From Azotobacter chroococcum (GTDB lineage Bacteria; Pseudomonadota; Gammaproteobacteria; Pseudomonadales; Pseudomonadaceae), in assembly GCF_004339665.1 (NCBI RefSeq), contig NZ_SMMU01000003.1, positions 62,001 to 126,000 on the forward strand: a stretch of 64,000 nt of DNA, written 5' to 3'. Each line of letters opens with the position of its first letter. Within the stretch, counting starts at the first letter, position 1. The notes under the pieces are model-generated. The model had not been told where the DNA came from. It saw nothing but the letters and a program-made list of their open reading frames with translations, and searched no databases. The position numbers and the translations under genes were made by a program. Positions 1 through 8,311 of this stretch are shown here, piece after piece.

Positions 1-673
1 CCACCTCGGCGAAGGCTTCGTCCTTGCGGCTCATGTGGAACATCTTGAGGATCGCCGAGTCGGTACGGTCGTCGCCGTCCTTGGCGCGGCCCTCGGCCTG
101 GGCGATCCAGATCGACTCGTCCTCCACCCGGATCGAATGGTTGATGTAGGCGGAGAGCAGCTGGTAGGCAGCGAGTTTTTCCCGCCGTCCGCTCAGCGAG
201 CGATGCACGATGAAGCTCTTGTTCAGGCGCATCAGGTCGCTGACGAAGGGCTTCTGCAGCAGGTTGTCGCCAATCGCGATGCGCGGCGTGGGCAGTCCGG
301 CGTGGTAGATCGCATAGTTGACGAAGGCCGGGTCCATGACGATGTCGCGGTGGTTGGCGAGAAAGAGCCGGGCCTTGCCGGGCCGGAGCTGCTCGACACC
401 GCTGTAGGTCACGCCATCCGTGGCGCGCTCGATGGTGTGGTCGACATAGGTCTCGATCTTCGTCTGCAGGGCCGCGACGCTGTCGATGCGGGTGAACTCG
501 GCACGCAGGCGCAAGGCGATGAGCGGCTTGAGCAGCCAGCCGAGCGGCCCGGCCAGGCGCGGAAAGCGAAAGCGGGTAAGAATGTCGAGAAAGTCGGCGT
601 CGGCGATCAGCCGTTGCAGGACAGCAGGGACTTCGGCGTCGGCATAGGGTCGGATGGCATCGAATTCGCCCAT
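1..673 (-). CDS. 1-acyl-sn-glycerol-3-phosphate acyltransferase-like protein (partial, C-terminus outside window)
   Basis: This is the N-terminal ~224 residues of a glycerolipid acyltransferase-like protein, read on the minus strand and running off the left edge. The protein opens MGEFDAIRPYADAEV. It carries NHRDIVMDPAF about 115 residues in, which resembles the acyltransferase histidine-aspartate motif, though the spacing (H then D six residues on) differs from the usual HX4D. A second conserved block reads LNKSFIVHRS. Family knowledge suggests acyl transfer to a glycerophosphate-type acceptor at the inner membrane. An ATG three bases upstream (676) is equally possible as the start. The substrate cannot be assigned. 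Confidence 0.8.
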   Translation of the reverse strand, partial: MGEFDAIRPYADAEVPAVLQRLIADADFLDILTRFRFPRLAGPLGWLLKPLIALRLRAEFTRIDSVAALQTKIETYVDHTIERATDGVTYSGVEQLRPGKARLFLANHRDIVMDPAFVNYAIYHAGLPTPRIAIGDNLLQKPFVSDLMRLNKSFIVHRSLSGRREKLAAYQLLSAYINHSIRVEDESIWIAQAEGRAKDGDDRTDSAILKMFHMSRKDEAFAEV

Positions 674-789
674 CATGTGCTCTTGATCAGGACTGGGTAG
701 ATAAAAAAGAGGCGGAGGCGCGGGCCTGCGCCTCCTGTCGCGGGGAAAAATCGGTCGAGCATTATAGCGGCAACTCGGGAGAGTCCACG

Positions 790-972
790 ATGCTGGAAAT
801 GCAGAGCTATCAATGTCCCTGTTGCGGCGAGACGGTCGAGGCGCTGCTCGATCTCTCCGCCGGCGACCAGCAGTACATCGAGGACTGCCCGGTGTGCTGC
901 CGTCCGCTGCTGTTCGAGCTGCATACCGATGGCGTCGACTGGACTTTGGCGGTCCGTCGGGAGGATGACTGA
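790..972 (+). CDS. CPXCG-type small cysteine-rich zinc protein
   Basis: A 60-residue protein with two cysteine knuckles: CPCCG near residue 9 and CPVCCRP near residue 33. This is the layout of the CPXCG-motif cysteine-rich family, small presumed zinc-binding proteins of unknown role common in Pseudomonas. The predicted start is at 790. An in-frame ATG at 799 (MQSYQCPCCG) is a credible alternative and matches the usual family length better. It is followed after a short gap by the SRAP-like gene on the same strand. Confidence 0.75.
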   Translation: MLEMQSYQCPCCGETVEALLDLSAGDQQYIEDCPVCCRPLLFELHTDGVDWTLAVRREDD

Positions 973-1041
973 GGCGTGGGCGGGGCAGCGCCGCTACAAT
1001 GGCCGATGCCTTTGCCAATCCTGTCCCGAGAGCTTGCCGCC

Positions 1042-1659
1042 ATGACTGGACGTTACGCCCTGTTTCGCTGGCCGCCGGCCCTGGCGGGCCTGCGCGGATT
1101 TCCCGCGGATCTGGCGCCGCACTGGAGCATCGCCCCGGCCGCCCAGGTGCTGATGCTGCGCGGCGTGGCCGACGCGCGGGAGGCGGCGCTGGCGCGCTGG
1201 GGGCTGACCCCGGCCTGGCTGACCGACCTGTCGCGCGCCCCGGCCCATGCCCGGGCGGAAACCCTGGTCGAGCAACCGATGTTCCGCGAGGCCTTCCGGT
1301 CGCGCCGCTGCCTGCTGCCGGCCAACGGTTTCTACGAGTGGCGCGGCGCTGCGCGCAAGCGCCCCTACTGGTTGACCGGCGCGGCGCCGCTGCTGCATTT
1401 CGCAGCGGTCTGGGAGGCCTATCCGGTCGGCGGACAAGTCTACCTGAGCGTCGCCATGATCACCCTGGCGGTGGCCGCCCAGCGCCGGCCGCTGATCCTC
1501 GACGAAGCAGAACAGGCGCTCTGGCTGGATGCTGCCAGCCCCCCGGCCTCCCTGCAGGCGCTGCTGCTGCGGCCTGCCCCGGCGCTGCGCGAGCGGGCCC
1601 TGGCGGCGCTGGTCAACGACCCGCAGCTGGACGCCCCGGAGTGTCTGACACCCGCCTGA
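1042..1659 (+). CDS. Degenerate SRAP (YedK/HMCES-like) protein
   Basis: A 205-residue SOS-response-associated-peptidase fold protein. Recognisable blocks are MTGRYALFRW at the N-terminus, ARWGLTPAW near residue 51, ARAETLVEQPMFREAF near 70, LLPANGFYEW ending at 100 and RRPLILDE near 155. Active family members start MCGR, and Cys2 becomes the N-terminal residue that crosslinks to abasic DNA. Here residue 2 is Thr. The family Asn before ARAE/ARSE is His69, and the family His before RRPL or RMP is missing. Only the Glu of NGFYEW (about residue 99) remains. The start was chosen at the MTGR codon because it aligns with the family N-terminus. It is probably a non-crosslinking paralog. Confidence 0.8.
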   Translation: MTGRYALFRWPPALAGLRGFPADLAPHWSIAPAAQVLMLRGVADAREAALARWGLTPAWLTDLSRAPAHARAETLVEQPMFREAFRSRRCLLPANGFYEWRGAARKRPYWLTGAAPLLHFAAVWEAYPVGGQVYLSVAMITLAVAAQRRPLILDEAEQALWLDAASPPASLQALLLRPAPALRERALAALVNDPQLDAPECLTPA

Positions 1660-1813
1660 GCCGCGGCGCGGCGGGAACTTTCCAGTCTGGCGGAGTTCTC
1701 TTGCCGGCTCCGTTTGCGGAGCTGGCTCATAGCTATTACTCAATCCTCCGCCCCGGTTGCCGCCCCTGTGCCGGCGACCTAGCATACGGGCCGTGTTCGT
1801 CAGGAGTACCCAC

Positions 1814-2635
1814 ATGGGCAAGTCTTCCTATCTCACCGCTGTGGCCGCCGCCCTGCTGCTGGCCGGCTGCCAGCCCGTCCAGACCACCAGCGGCGGCGCC
1901 GTGGGGGTCGAGCGCAAGCAGTACATGTTCAGCATGCTTTCCACCGAGCAGGTCAACCAGATGTATGCCCAGTCCTACCAGCAGACCCTGGGCGAGGCCT
2001 CCACCAAGGGCGTCCTGGACACCAGTAGCGAGAATGCCCGGCGCCTGAACGCCATCGCCCAGCGGCTGATCGCCAAGGCGCCGCTGTTCCGCGCCGACGC
2101 CGCGCAGTGGCAGTGGCAGGTCGCGCTGATCGACAGCGACGAGCTGAACGCCAGCTGCGGGCCGGGCGGCAAGATCATCTTCTACAGCGGGCTGATCGAG
2201 AAGCTGCGCCTGACCGACGACGAGATCGCCGCGGTCATGGGCCACGAGATCGCCCATGCCCTGCGCGAGCACGGCCGTGAGGCGATGTCCAAGGCCTATG
2301 GCGTACAGATGGCCAAGCAGGGCGCCGGCGCACTGCTCGGCGTGGGCGAGAGCGGCATGGCCATGGCGGACGTGGCGGTGCAGTACGGCATGACCCTGCC
2401 CAACAGCCGCAGCAACGAGAACGAGGCCGATCTGATCGGCCTGGAGCTGGCCGCGCGCGCCGGCTACGACCCGAATGCGGCGATCACCCTGTGGCAGAAG
2501 ATGAGCCAGGCGGGCAACAACGGCACCCCGCAGTTCATGAGCACCCACCCCGCGCCCGGCAACCGCACGGCGGCGCTGGAGGCGGCGATTCCCAAGGTCA
2601 TGCCGCTGTATCGGCAGGCCCGGGGCGGCAACTGA
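1814..2635 (+). CDS. M48-family zinc metallopeptidase lipoprotein (LoiP/YggG-like)
   Basis: A 273-residue protein with a lipoprotein signal peptide ending LLLAGC near residue 19, so it is probably lipid-anchored in the cell envelope. The zinc site MGHEIAHALREHG (HExxH) lies near residue 143, with the downstream glutamate in NENEADLIGLELAARAGYDP. This is the M48 (HtpX/Oma1/LoiP) arrangement, and such proteases act in envelope quality control. The start was placed at MGKSSYL because it gives an uninterrupted signal peptide. It ends shortly before the convergent TMEM165 gene. Confidence 0.88.
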   Translation: MGKSSYLTAVAAALLLAGCQPVQTTSGGAVGVERKQYMFSMLSTEQVNQMYAQSYQQTLGEASTKGVLDTSSENARRLNAIAQRLIAKAPLFRADAAQWQWQVALIDSDELNASCGPGGKIIFYSGLIEKLRLTDDEIAAVMGHEIAHALREHGREAMSKAYGVQMAKQGAGALLGVGESGMAMADVAVQYGMTLPNSRSNENEADLIGLELAARAGYDPNAAITLWQKMSQAGNNGTPQFMSTHPAPGNRTAALEAAIPKVMPLYRQARGGN

Positions 2636-2675
2636 GCCGACGCGCTGCCCCTGCTCGGGGGCAGCGCTGCCGGCA

Positions 2676-3260
2676 TTACAGCCAGCCGGCCAGCTTCGCT
2701 GTTTCGTAGCCCGAATACACCGCCAGGCAGATGAAGGCCAGGGCGGCGATCCGGCGGATCAGCTTCAGCGGCAGGTTCTGGGCGACGAAGTTGCCGGCCA
2801 GCAGCACCACTGGTGTGTTGGAGATCACGATGCCGAGCGTCGTGCCGACCGCCACGAAGAAGGGATATTCGTACTGCGCGGCCAGCACCAGGGTGGCGAC
2901 CTGGGTCTTGTCGGCCATCTCGGCGAAGAAGAAGGCCACGGTGCTGGTCAGGAAGGGGCCGTAGCGCTTGAGCTTGGAGTCGTCGTCGTCGCCGCGCTGA
3001 TCCGGCAGCAGGGTCCAGACGGCGATCGCGGCGAAGGCCGCGGCGAGCATGCCGTTCAGTGCGACTTCCGAGAGAAAGCCGGCGGCCAGGTGGCCGACTT
3101 CGGCGGCGAGGATGTGGTTGCCGAGGATGCCGACGAGCATGCCCCAGACGATCGGCCAGGGTTTGCGGAAACGCAGGACCAGCAGCATGGCCAGCAACTG
3201 CGTCTTGTCGCCGATCTCGGCGAGGATGGAGATCTGGGTGGGGATGAAGAGTGATTCCAT
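2676..3260 (-). CDS. TMEM165/GDT1 (UPF0016) family cation exporter, downstream copy
   Basis: A 194-residue, six-helix membrane protein with the two signature repeats of the family, AEIGDKTQLL near residue 14 and AEMADKTQVATLVL in the second half. Bacterial and eukaryotic members move Mn2+ or Ca2+ out of the cytosol. The second motif has Ala-Asp rather than Gly-Asp. The start MESLFIPTQ matches that of the neighbouring paralog and directly follows a long structured leader. It is a tandem paralog of the next gene on the same strand, and both have similar leaders, so gene plus leader were probably duplicated together. The metal is inferred from family and leader. Confidence 0.85.
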   Translation of the reverse strand: MESLFIPTQISILAEIGDKTQLLAMLLVLRFRKPWPIVWGMLVGILGNHILAAEVGHLAAGFLSEVALNGMLAAAFAAIAVWTLLPDQRGDDDDSKLKRYGPFLTSTVAFFFAEMADKTQVATLVLAAQYEYPFFVAVGTTLGIVISNTPVVLLAGNFVAQNLPLKLIRRIAALAFICLAVYSGYETAKLAGWL

Positions 3261-3328
3261 CGGACTTCCTGGGGGCGGGGCGACAGTTTTCCAGGACACG
3301 CACGCCTTCCCGCCCCGGGTGTGAGGAA

Positions 3329-3450
3329 CGCGTGTCATACCTTGGGCATGTATACGACGGGCCTGGAGTGCACGCGTCATGGCCGGACCTGTCGACAGGT
3401 CCGAACGGGCGGGAGAAAACTCCCCTAGGACGGCGGACATTGTGCCCAAG
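3329..3450 (-). ncRNA. Candidate yybP-ykoY (Mn2+) riboswitch, variant
   Basis: On the minus strand upstream of the downstream TMEM165 copy there is a structured GC-rich leader. It contains CTAGGGGAGTTTTCTCCC (compare the consensus GGGGAGTAG) and, later, ATACATGCCCAAGGTATG, resembling the conserved ACAT-C-GG loop of yybP-ykoY RNAs. It shares the start ATTGTGCCCAAG (plus-strand sense) and several blocks with the leader of the upstream paralog. The first loop is less canonical than in that leader, so its function is less certain. yybP-ykoY RNAs sense manganese and commonly precede Mn exporters. Confidence 0.5.
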
Positions 3451-3481
3451 GGGGCCGCACCGGGCAAGCGCGGTCCCCTTG
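3449..3481 (-). terminator. Hairpin between the two TMEM165 genes
   Basis: An imperfect inverted repeat pairs AAGGGGACCGCGC with GTGCGGCCCCCTT around a short loop, just after the stop of the upstream TMEM165 copy on the minus strand. No clear T-run follows, so it may be a terminator or the first helix of the next leader. Confidence 0.35.
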
Positions 3482-3491
3482 GACGAAGGGC

Positions 3492-4073
3492 TTACAGCCA
3501 GCCGGCCAGCTGCAGCGCCTGGTAGCCGGTGTAGACCGCCAGGGCGGCGAAGCCGGCAGCGGCGATGCGGCGGATCAGGGTCAGCGGCAGGCGGTCGGCG
3601 GCGAAGTTGCCGGCCAGCACCACCGGCACGTTGGCGATCAGCATGCCCAGCGTGGTGCCCATCACCACCAGGACGAAGTGCGGATACTGCGCGGCCAGCA
3701 TCACCGTGGCGATCTGCGTCTTGTCGCCCATCTCGGCGAGGAAGAAGGCGATCAGGGTGGTGACGAAGGGGCCGTAGCGCTTGAGGGCGGATTCTTCGTC
3801 GTCGTCCAGCTTGTCCGGAACCAGCGTCCAGACCGCCACGGCGGCGAAGGCAGCGGCAAGGATGGCGCTCAGCGTGGCCGGCGAGAAGAAGCCGGCGACC
3901 CAGCTGCCGACCGCGCCGGCGGCGAAGTGGTTGGCCAGGGTGGCGACGACGATGCCCCAGATGATCGGCCAGGGCTGGCGAAAGCGGGCGGCGAGGAGCA
4001 GGGCGAGCAGTTGCGTCTTGTCGCCGATTTCGGCCAGGGCAACGATCAGGGTGGGGACGAAGAGGGATTCCAT
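3492..4073 (-). CDS. TMEM165/GDT1 (UPF0016) family cation exporter, upstream copy
   Basis: A 193-residue multi-helix membrane protein with the motifs AEIGDKTQLLALL near residue 14 and AEMGDKTQIATVML in the second half, both in canonical E-x-G-D-K-T form. It belongs to the UPF0016/GDT1 family of Mn2+/Ca2+ transporters in the inner membrane. The start MESLFVPTL was chosen by alignment with the neighbouring paralog and lies about 65 bases after the candidate manganese riboswitch. The central linker is acidic (DDDEESALKRYG), a common cytoplasmic loop feature of the family. Export of Mn2+ is inferred from family and leader. Confidence 0.87.
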   Translation of the reverse strand: MESLFVPTLIVALAEIGDKTQLLALLLAARFRQPWPIIWGIVVATLANHFAAGAVGSWVAGFFSPATLSAILAAAFAAVAVWTLVPDKLDDDEESALKRYGPFVTTLIAFFLAEMGDKTQIATVMLAAQYPHFVLVVMGTTLGMLIANVPVVLAGNFAADRLPLTLIRRIAAAGFAALAVYTGYQALQLAGWL

Positions 4074-4137
4074 CGGATTTCCTGCGGGGCGGGTCGACAC
4101 GTTTCCATGACACGCGCACCTCCCGCCCCGGCGTAAG

Positions 4138-4292
4138 GTGTACGTGTCATGGGTCTTGTCAAACCCTGCGGCCTGCGTGGCGGGCCGGGGTCGCACCCGC
4201 CATGGCCGGTGGGCCAAGCATGTTGACGGGTGCCGGGCGAGCGGGCGCTCGCGGGAGACTACTCCCCCAGGACGGCGCGCATTGTGCCCAAG
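4138..4292 (-). ncRNA. Candidate yybP-ykoY manganese riboswitch
   Basis: The minus-strand leader of the upstream TMEM165 copy contains CTGGGGGAGTAGTCTCCC, a match to the GGGGAGTAG loop of yybP-ykoY RNAs. GTCAACATGCTTGGCC, resembling the second conserved metal-binding loop, and GACAAGACCC near the 3' end follow. The position, 65 bases before the start codon of a predicted Mn exporter, fits known yybP-ykoY regulation. A covariance-model search would be decisive. Confidence 0.65.
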
Positions 4293-4311
4293 CTGCCGAT
4301 GACGGGCAAGC

Positions 4312-5313
4312 TCAGCGCGCCCGGACGGCGCGGTAGATGCGAAAGCCGTGGGCCTCGGCGAGCACCTGGCAGGGGCCGAGGTGGCGCTCGATCAGCGGCG
4401 GATACTTGAGGAAGCTGTTGGCGACCAGGCGCAGCTCGCCGCCGGGGCGCAGGTGCCGGGCGGCCTCGCGCAGCAGCTCCTCGGTGGCCTGGTAGTCGGT
4501 GTGCACGCCCTGATGGAACGGCGGGTTGCTGATGATCGCCGCCAGCCCGTCGGGCGCCGCCCCGATGCCGTCGCCGCCGATCAGCTCCGCTTCCAGGCCA
4601 TTGGCGGCCAGGGTCAGGCGGCTGCTGGCCAGGGCGAAGGCGTCGACGTCCAGCAGGTTCACCCGGCTCTGCGGATGGCGCCGCTTGAGCACCGCGCCGA
4701 GCACCCCGGCGCCGCAGCCGAAGTCGAGCAGATCGCCCGGCGGCAGCCCGTCGAGATGCTCGAGGAGCAGGGCACTGCCGCGGTCGAGGCGGCCGTGGCT
4801 GAACGCCCCCGGCAGGCTGACCACCTCGAGCGGACCGTCGGTCAGCTCCAGCCGGTAGCGCTGGGCGCGCTCCTCCAGCACGGGCGCTGGTGGGGCCTGT
4901 TCCACCGTCACCTGCCAGAGCTGGCAGTGTCGCGCGCTGTCCAGCTTGCGCGGCCGGCCGAAAGCCTGCAGCTGGCGGGCGGCGCTCTCGATGCCGCCGC
5001 GCTTCTCGCCCACCAGGTACAGCTCGCCGCCGGGCAGGCGGGCAGCGAGGGCGTCGAGCAGATAGCGGGCCAGCTCGGCGGACTTGGGCAGGAACAGCAC
5101 GGCGGCGGCGAAGGGCCGTTCGCCGGGAACGACGCCGAACTGGCAGCGTCCGGCGAAGCGCGCGGCCAGCGCGGCGTGCTCCCCGGCCTGCCAGCTCCAG
5201 CCGTGGGCGGCGGGCAACTGGCCGAGCAGGTCGTCGGCGGGCAGGCCGGCCAGCAGCAGGTCGCCGCCGAACAGTTCGGCCTGGCGCAACAGCACTTCGC
5301 TACGCGGGTCCAT
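4312..5313 (-). CDS. rsmC: 16S rRNA (guanine1207-N2)-methyltransferase RsmC
   Basis: A 333-residue two-domain methyltransferase of the RsmC family. The N-terminal half (about 1-150) is the degenerate methyltransferase-like domain. The C-terminal half has the SAM motif [13 protein letters not shown] near residue 195 and the catalytic [12 protein letters not shown] near 262, typical of enzymes that methylate an exocyclic amine of guanine. It modifies G1207 of 16S rRNA in the small subunit. Length and motif order are normal. The start [11 protein letters not shown] is followed by the usual N-terminal sequence. It is transcribed away from the TMEM165 leaders. Confidence 0.9.
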   Translation of the reverse strand: MDPRSEVLLRQAELFGGDLLLAGLPADDLLGQLPAAHGWSWQAGEHAALAARFAGRCQFGVVPGERPFAAAVLFLPKSAELARYLLDALAARLPGGELYLVGEKRGGIESAARQLQAFGRPRKLDSARHCQLWQVTVEQAPPAPVLEERAQRYRLELTDGPLEVVSLPGAFSHGRLDRGSALLLEHLDGLPPGDLLDFGCGAGVLGAVLKRRHPQSRVNLLDVDAFALASSRLTLAANGLEAELIGGDGIGAAPDGLAAIISNPPFHQGVHTDYQATEELLREAARHLRPGGELRLVANSFLKYPPLIERHLGPCQVLAEAHGFRIYRAVRAR

Positions 5314-5360
5314 GAAACCTCCTCGGAAAAAGCCGGCAGCTTAGCAGAGCCCTTTCCGGC

Positions 5361-6323
5361 TCAGTCGACCCGGCGCTTCGGCGTGCCGGCGAAATGGGCC
5401 AGGGCGTTTTCCGTCAGCTGGCCGACGATCCGCTGGCGCGCCTCGCGGCTGCCCCAGGCGCTGTGGGGGGTGAGGATCAGCCGCGGGATGTCCGGCGCCA
5501 GCAGCGGATTGCCGTGGCGCGGCGGCTCCTCGCTGAGCACGTCGCAGGCCGCGCCGCCCAGTTGGCCGCGGCGCAGGGCATCGGCCAGCGCCTGTTCGTC
5601 GACCAGCCCGCCGCGGCCGGTGTTGATCAGGAAGGCGCCGGGCTTCATCGCCTGCAACTGTTCGGCGCCGATCAGGTTGCGGGTCTGCTCGGTCAGCGGG
5701 CAGTGCAGGGTCAGGGCATCGACCTGCGGCAGCAGCTCGGCCAGCGGCAGGCGGTCGGCGCGTTCCGGGCGGCCCGGCAACTGGCCGAGCAGCACGCGCA
5801 TGCCGAAGGCTTCCGCCAGCCGGGCGACGGCGCTGCCCAGCTCGCCGTGGCCGAGCAGGCCGAGGGTCTTGCCCTCCAGCTCGACGATCGGGAAGTCGAG
5901 CAGGCAGAACTGCGTCGCCTGCTGCCAGCGCCCGGCGCGGATCGCCGCCTGGTAGTCGGGCAGGCGGGTGGCCAGGGCGAGCAGCAGCATCAGGGTGTGC
6001 TGGGCCACCGAGGGCGTACCGTAGCCCTGGCAGTTGCACACCGCAATGCCCCGCGCCCGGGCGGCGGCGAGGTCGACGTTGTTGGTGCCGGTGGCGGAGA
6101 CCAGCACCAACTCCAGGTCGGGGCAGGCGGCGAGGGTCTCCGCACTCAGTACTACCTTGTTGACGATCGCCACCCGGGCGCCGGCGAGCCGCCCGGCCGC
6201 CTCGTCGGCGCGGCTGGCGTCGTGCAGCACCAGTTCGTCGAAGGCCTGGCGCAGCGGGGCGAGATCGAGATCGCCGAGATCGAGGGAGGCATGGTCGAGG
6301 AAGACGGCGCGACGTGCATTCAT
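5361..6323 (-). CDS. D-2-hydroxyacid dehydrogenase (NAD(P)-dependent, glycerate dehydrogenase-like)
   Basis: A 320-residue member of the D-isomer 2-hydroxyacid dehydrogenase family. The nucleotide-binding motif LLGHGELGSAVARLAEAFG lies near residue 147, NTGRGGLVDEQAL near 227 and the catalytic histidine block LILTPHSAWGSREARQR near 280. Such enzymes reduce 2-keto acids (hydroxypyruvate, glyoxylate and others) in the cytoplasm. The sequence resembles the glycerate dehydrogenase branch, but the substrate cannot be set from motifs alone. The start MNARRAVFLDH was preferred over an upstream codon because it lies at the usual family N-terminus. It sits 47 bases downstream of rsmC's start on the same strand. 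Confidence 0.85.
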   Translation of the reverse strand: MNARRAVFLDHASLDLGDLDLAPLRQAFDELVLHDASRADEAAGRLAGARVAIVNKVVLSAETLAACPDLELVLVSATGTNNVDLAAARARGIAVCNCQGYGTPSVAQHTLMLLLALATRLPDYQAAIRAGRWQQATQFCLLDFPIVELEGKTLGLLGHGELGSAVARLAEAFGMRVLLGQLPGRPERADRLPLAELLPQVDALTLHCPLTEQTRNLIGAEQLQAMKPGAFLINTGRGGLVDEQALADALRRGQLGGAACDVLSEEPPRHGNPLLAPDIPRLILTPHSAWGSREARQRIVGQLTENALAHFAGTPKRRVD

Positions 6324-6468
6324 CGAAATTTCCTTGGCTGGAAAAATGGGCAAGCGGCGAGCCTAACAGAGATGTTCCGTTCGGCGCGAAGGGCACTGCG
6401 GGCTGGCGGCAGCCCGGGGGAGACAGGGACAATAGGCGCTTTGCCTGCCGCTCCCTGGAGTCGCCTCG

Positions 6469-8295
6469 ATGCCATCCCTTCCCGTCCTCCGGCCCCTGGC
6501 CGTCGCCTGTGCCGCCTCGCTGGCCGCGCCGGCCGGCGCCGTGAGCTTCAATATCGGTCCGCTCGAGGCGCAGCTCGACTCCAGCCTGACGCTGGAGGCC
6601 GGCTGGTCGACGGCCAGGACGGACAAGGACCTGATCGGCGCCGACGGCGGGCGCGGCCTGTCGCCGATCAGCGACGACGGCCGGCGCAACTTCAAGCGCG
6701 GCGAAACCTTCGCCAAGCGCCTGCGCGGTGTGCACGGCCTGGAGCTGAAGCGCGGCGACAGCGGCCTGTTCCTGCGCGGCGACTACTGGTACGACTTCGA
6801 GCTGAAGGACGAGCAGCGCCCGTTCAAGGACATCGACGAGAGCAACCGCAAGGAGGGCGTGCGCTCCTCCGGCGCTCGGCTGCTCGACGCCTTCGTCTAC
6901 CGCAACTACCTCGTCGGCGAGCTGCCGGGCTCGCTGCGCCTCGGCCGGCAGGTGGTGAACTGGGGCGAGGGCCTGTTCCTGCAGGGCGGCATCGATGCGA
7001 TCAATCCCCTCGATACGCAGACCTTCCGCCGCCCCGTCACCGAGGTTCGCGAGGGACGGCTGCCGGTCGCCCTGCTGCACCTCGCCCAGAGCCTGAACGA
7101 TGCCTTCAGCCTGGAGGCCTTCTACCAACTGGCCTGGGACCAGACCCTGAGCGACAACTGCGGCACCTTCTTTTCCCAGGCGGACATGCTGGCCGATGGC
7201 TGCGATCGCAACCTGGCGGTGCTCAGCCGGGCCGGCGCCCTGAACGCCGCCGATATCGCCGCGCTCGAGGCCCAGGGCGTCGCCTGGACTTCGCCCGACG
7301 AGGGCGTGCTGGTGCGCCGCGGCGGCGACCGCGATGCCCGCGACGGCGGCCAGTGGGGGATCGCCCTGCGCTATTTCGCCGAGCCGCTGGATACCGAGTT
7401 CGGCGTCTACTTCATGAACTATCACAGCCGCGCGGCGATCTTCAGCACCGGCGCCGCCGGCCCGGCGGCGTTCGCCGCCAACCTGCCGCAGGCGTTGCGG
7501 CCGCTGGCGGCGGCCGGCAACGCGCGCTATTTCGTCGAATACCCCGAGGACATCCGCCTGTTCGGCCTGAGCTTTTCCACCACGCTGCCGGCCGGGACCC
7601 GCTGGCGCGGCGAATTGAGCTACCGGCCGAACGCCCCGGTGCAGCTCAACATCAACGATCTGCTCGGCGCCACCCTGACCCCGCTGGAGCCGAGCGCGGC
7701 GCTGCTGCAGGCGAGTCCGGGGCAGGATGTCCACGGCTACCGGCGCAAGGAGATCATCCAGCTGCAGACCGGCTTCAGCCAGGAGTTCGATGGGCTGATG
7801 GGCACCAGCCGCCTGACCTTGGAAGGGGAGGTCGGCTGGATCCACGTTGGCGGTCTGGAAGGGGCGAGCCGGCTGCGTTACGGCCGCGATCCGGTGTTCG
7901 GCGCCGGCCCGCTGCCGGAGGGTGCCTGCCAGGCGCAGAATGCCGCGACCCTGGCGGGCCGCTCGCAGAAGAACCTCGGCCGCTACTGCGAGAACGACGG
8001 TTTCACCACTCGCGACTCGTGGGGCTACCGGCTGCGCGCGACCTGGGAGTATCGCGACGTCCTGCCGGGGCTGGACCTCAAGCCGGGGATCGCCTGGTCC
8101 CACGACGTGGACGGCTATTCCCCCGGCCCCGAAGGCAACTTCGTGGAGGGCCGCAAGTCGCTCGGCCTCGGCCTGGACGTCGATTACCTGGACACCTACA
8201 GCGCGGGGCTGTCCTACACCGACTTCTTCGGCGGCGAATACAGCACCCTGGTGGATCGCGACTACCTGCTGCTCAGCCTCGGCGTGCGCTTCTAG
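6469..8295 (+). CDS. DUF1302 family outer-membrane protein
   Basis: A 608-residue exported protein with a signal peptide (LAVACAASLAAPAGAVSF) and many aromatic-ended amphipathic strands. It ends in LLLSLGVRF with a C-terminal Phe, as in beta-barrel outer-membrane proteins. Conserved DUF1302 blocks are LRLGRQVVNWGEGLFLQGGI near residue 163 and GYRLRATWEYRD near the end. In Pseudomonas these proteins usually stand next to a DUF1329 partner. No such partner is present here. The function of the family is poorly defined (transport or export of hydrophobic compounds has been suggested). Confidence 0.82.
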   Translation: MPSLPVLRPLAVACAASLAAPAGAVSFNIGPLEAQLDSSLTLEAGWSTARTDKDLIGADGGRGLSPISDDGRRNFKRGETFAKRLRGVHGLELKRGDSGLFLRGDYWYDFELKDEQRPFKDIDESNRKEGVRSSGARLLDAFVYRNYLVGELPGSLRLGRQVVNWGEGLFLQGGIDAINPLDTQTFRRPVTEVREGRLPVALLHLAQSLNDAFSLEAFYQLAWDQTLSDNCGTFFSQADMLADGCDRNLAVLSRAGALNAADIAALEAQGVAWTSPDEGVLVRRGGDRDARDGGQWGIALRYFAEPLDTEFGVYFMNYHSRAAIFSTGAAGPAAFAANLPQALRPLAAAGNARYFVEYPEDIRLFGLSFSTTLPAGTRWRGELSYRPNAPVQLNINDLLGATLTPLEPSAALLQASPGQDVHGYRRKEIIQLQTGFSQEFDGLMGTSRLTLEGEVGWIHVGGLEGASRLRYGRDPVFGAGPLPEGACQAQNAATLAGRSQKNLGRYCENDGFTTRDSWGYRLRATWEYRDVLPGLDLKPGIAWSHDVDGYSPGPEGNFVEGRKSLGLGLDVDYLDTYSAGLSYTDFFGGEYSTLVDRDYLLLSLGVRF

Positions 8296-8311
8296 TCCGG
8301 GCGTCCACCGC

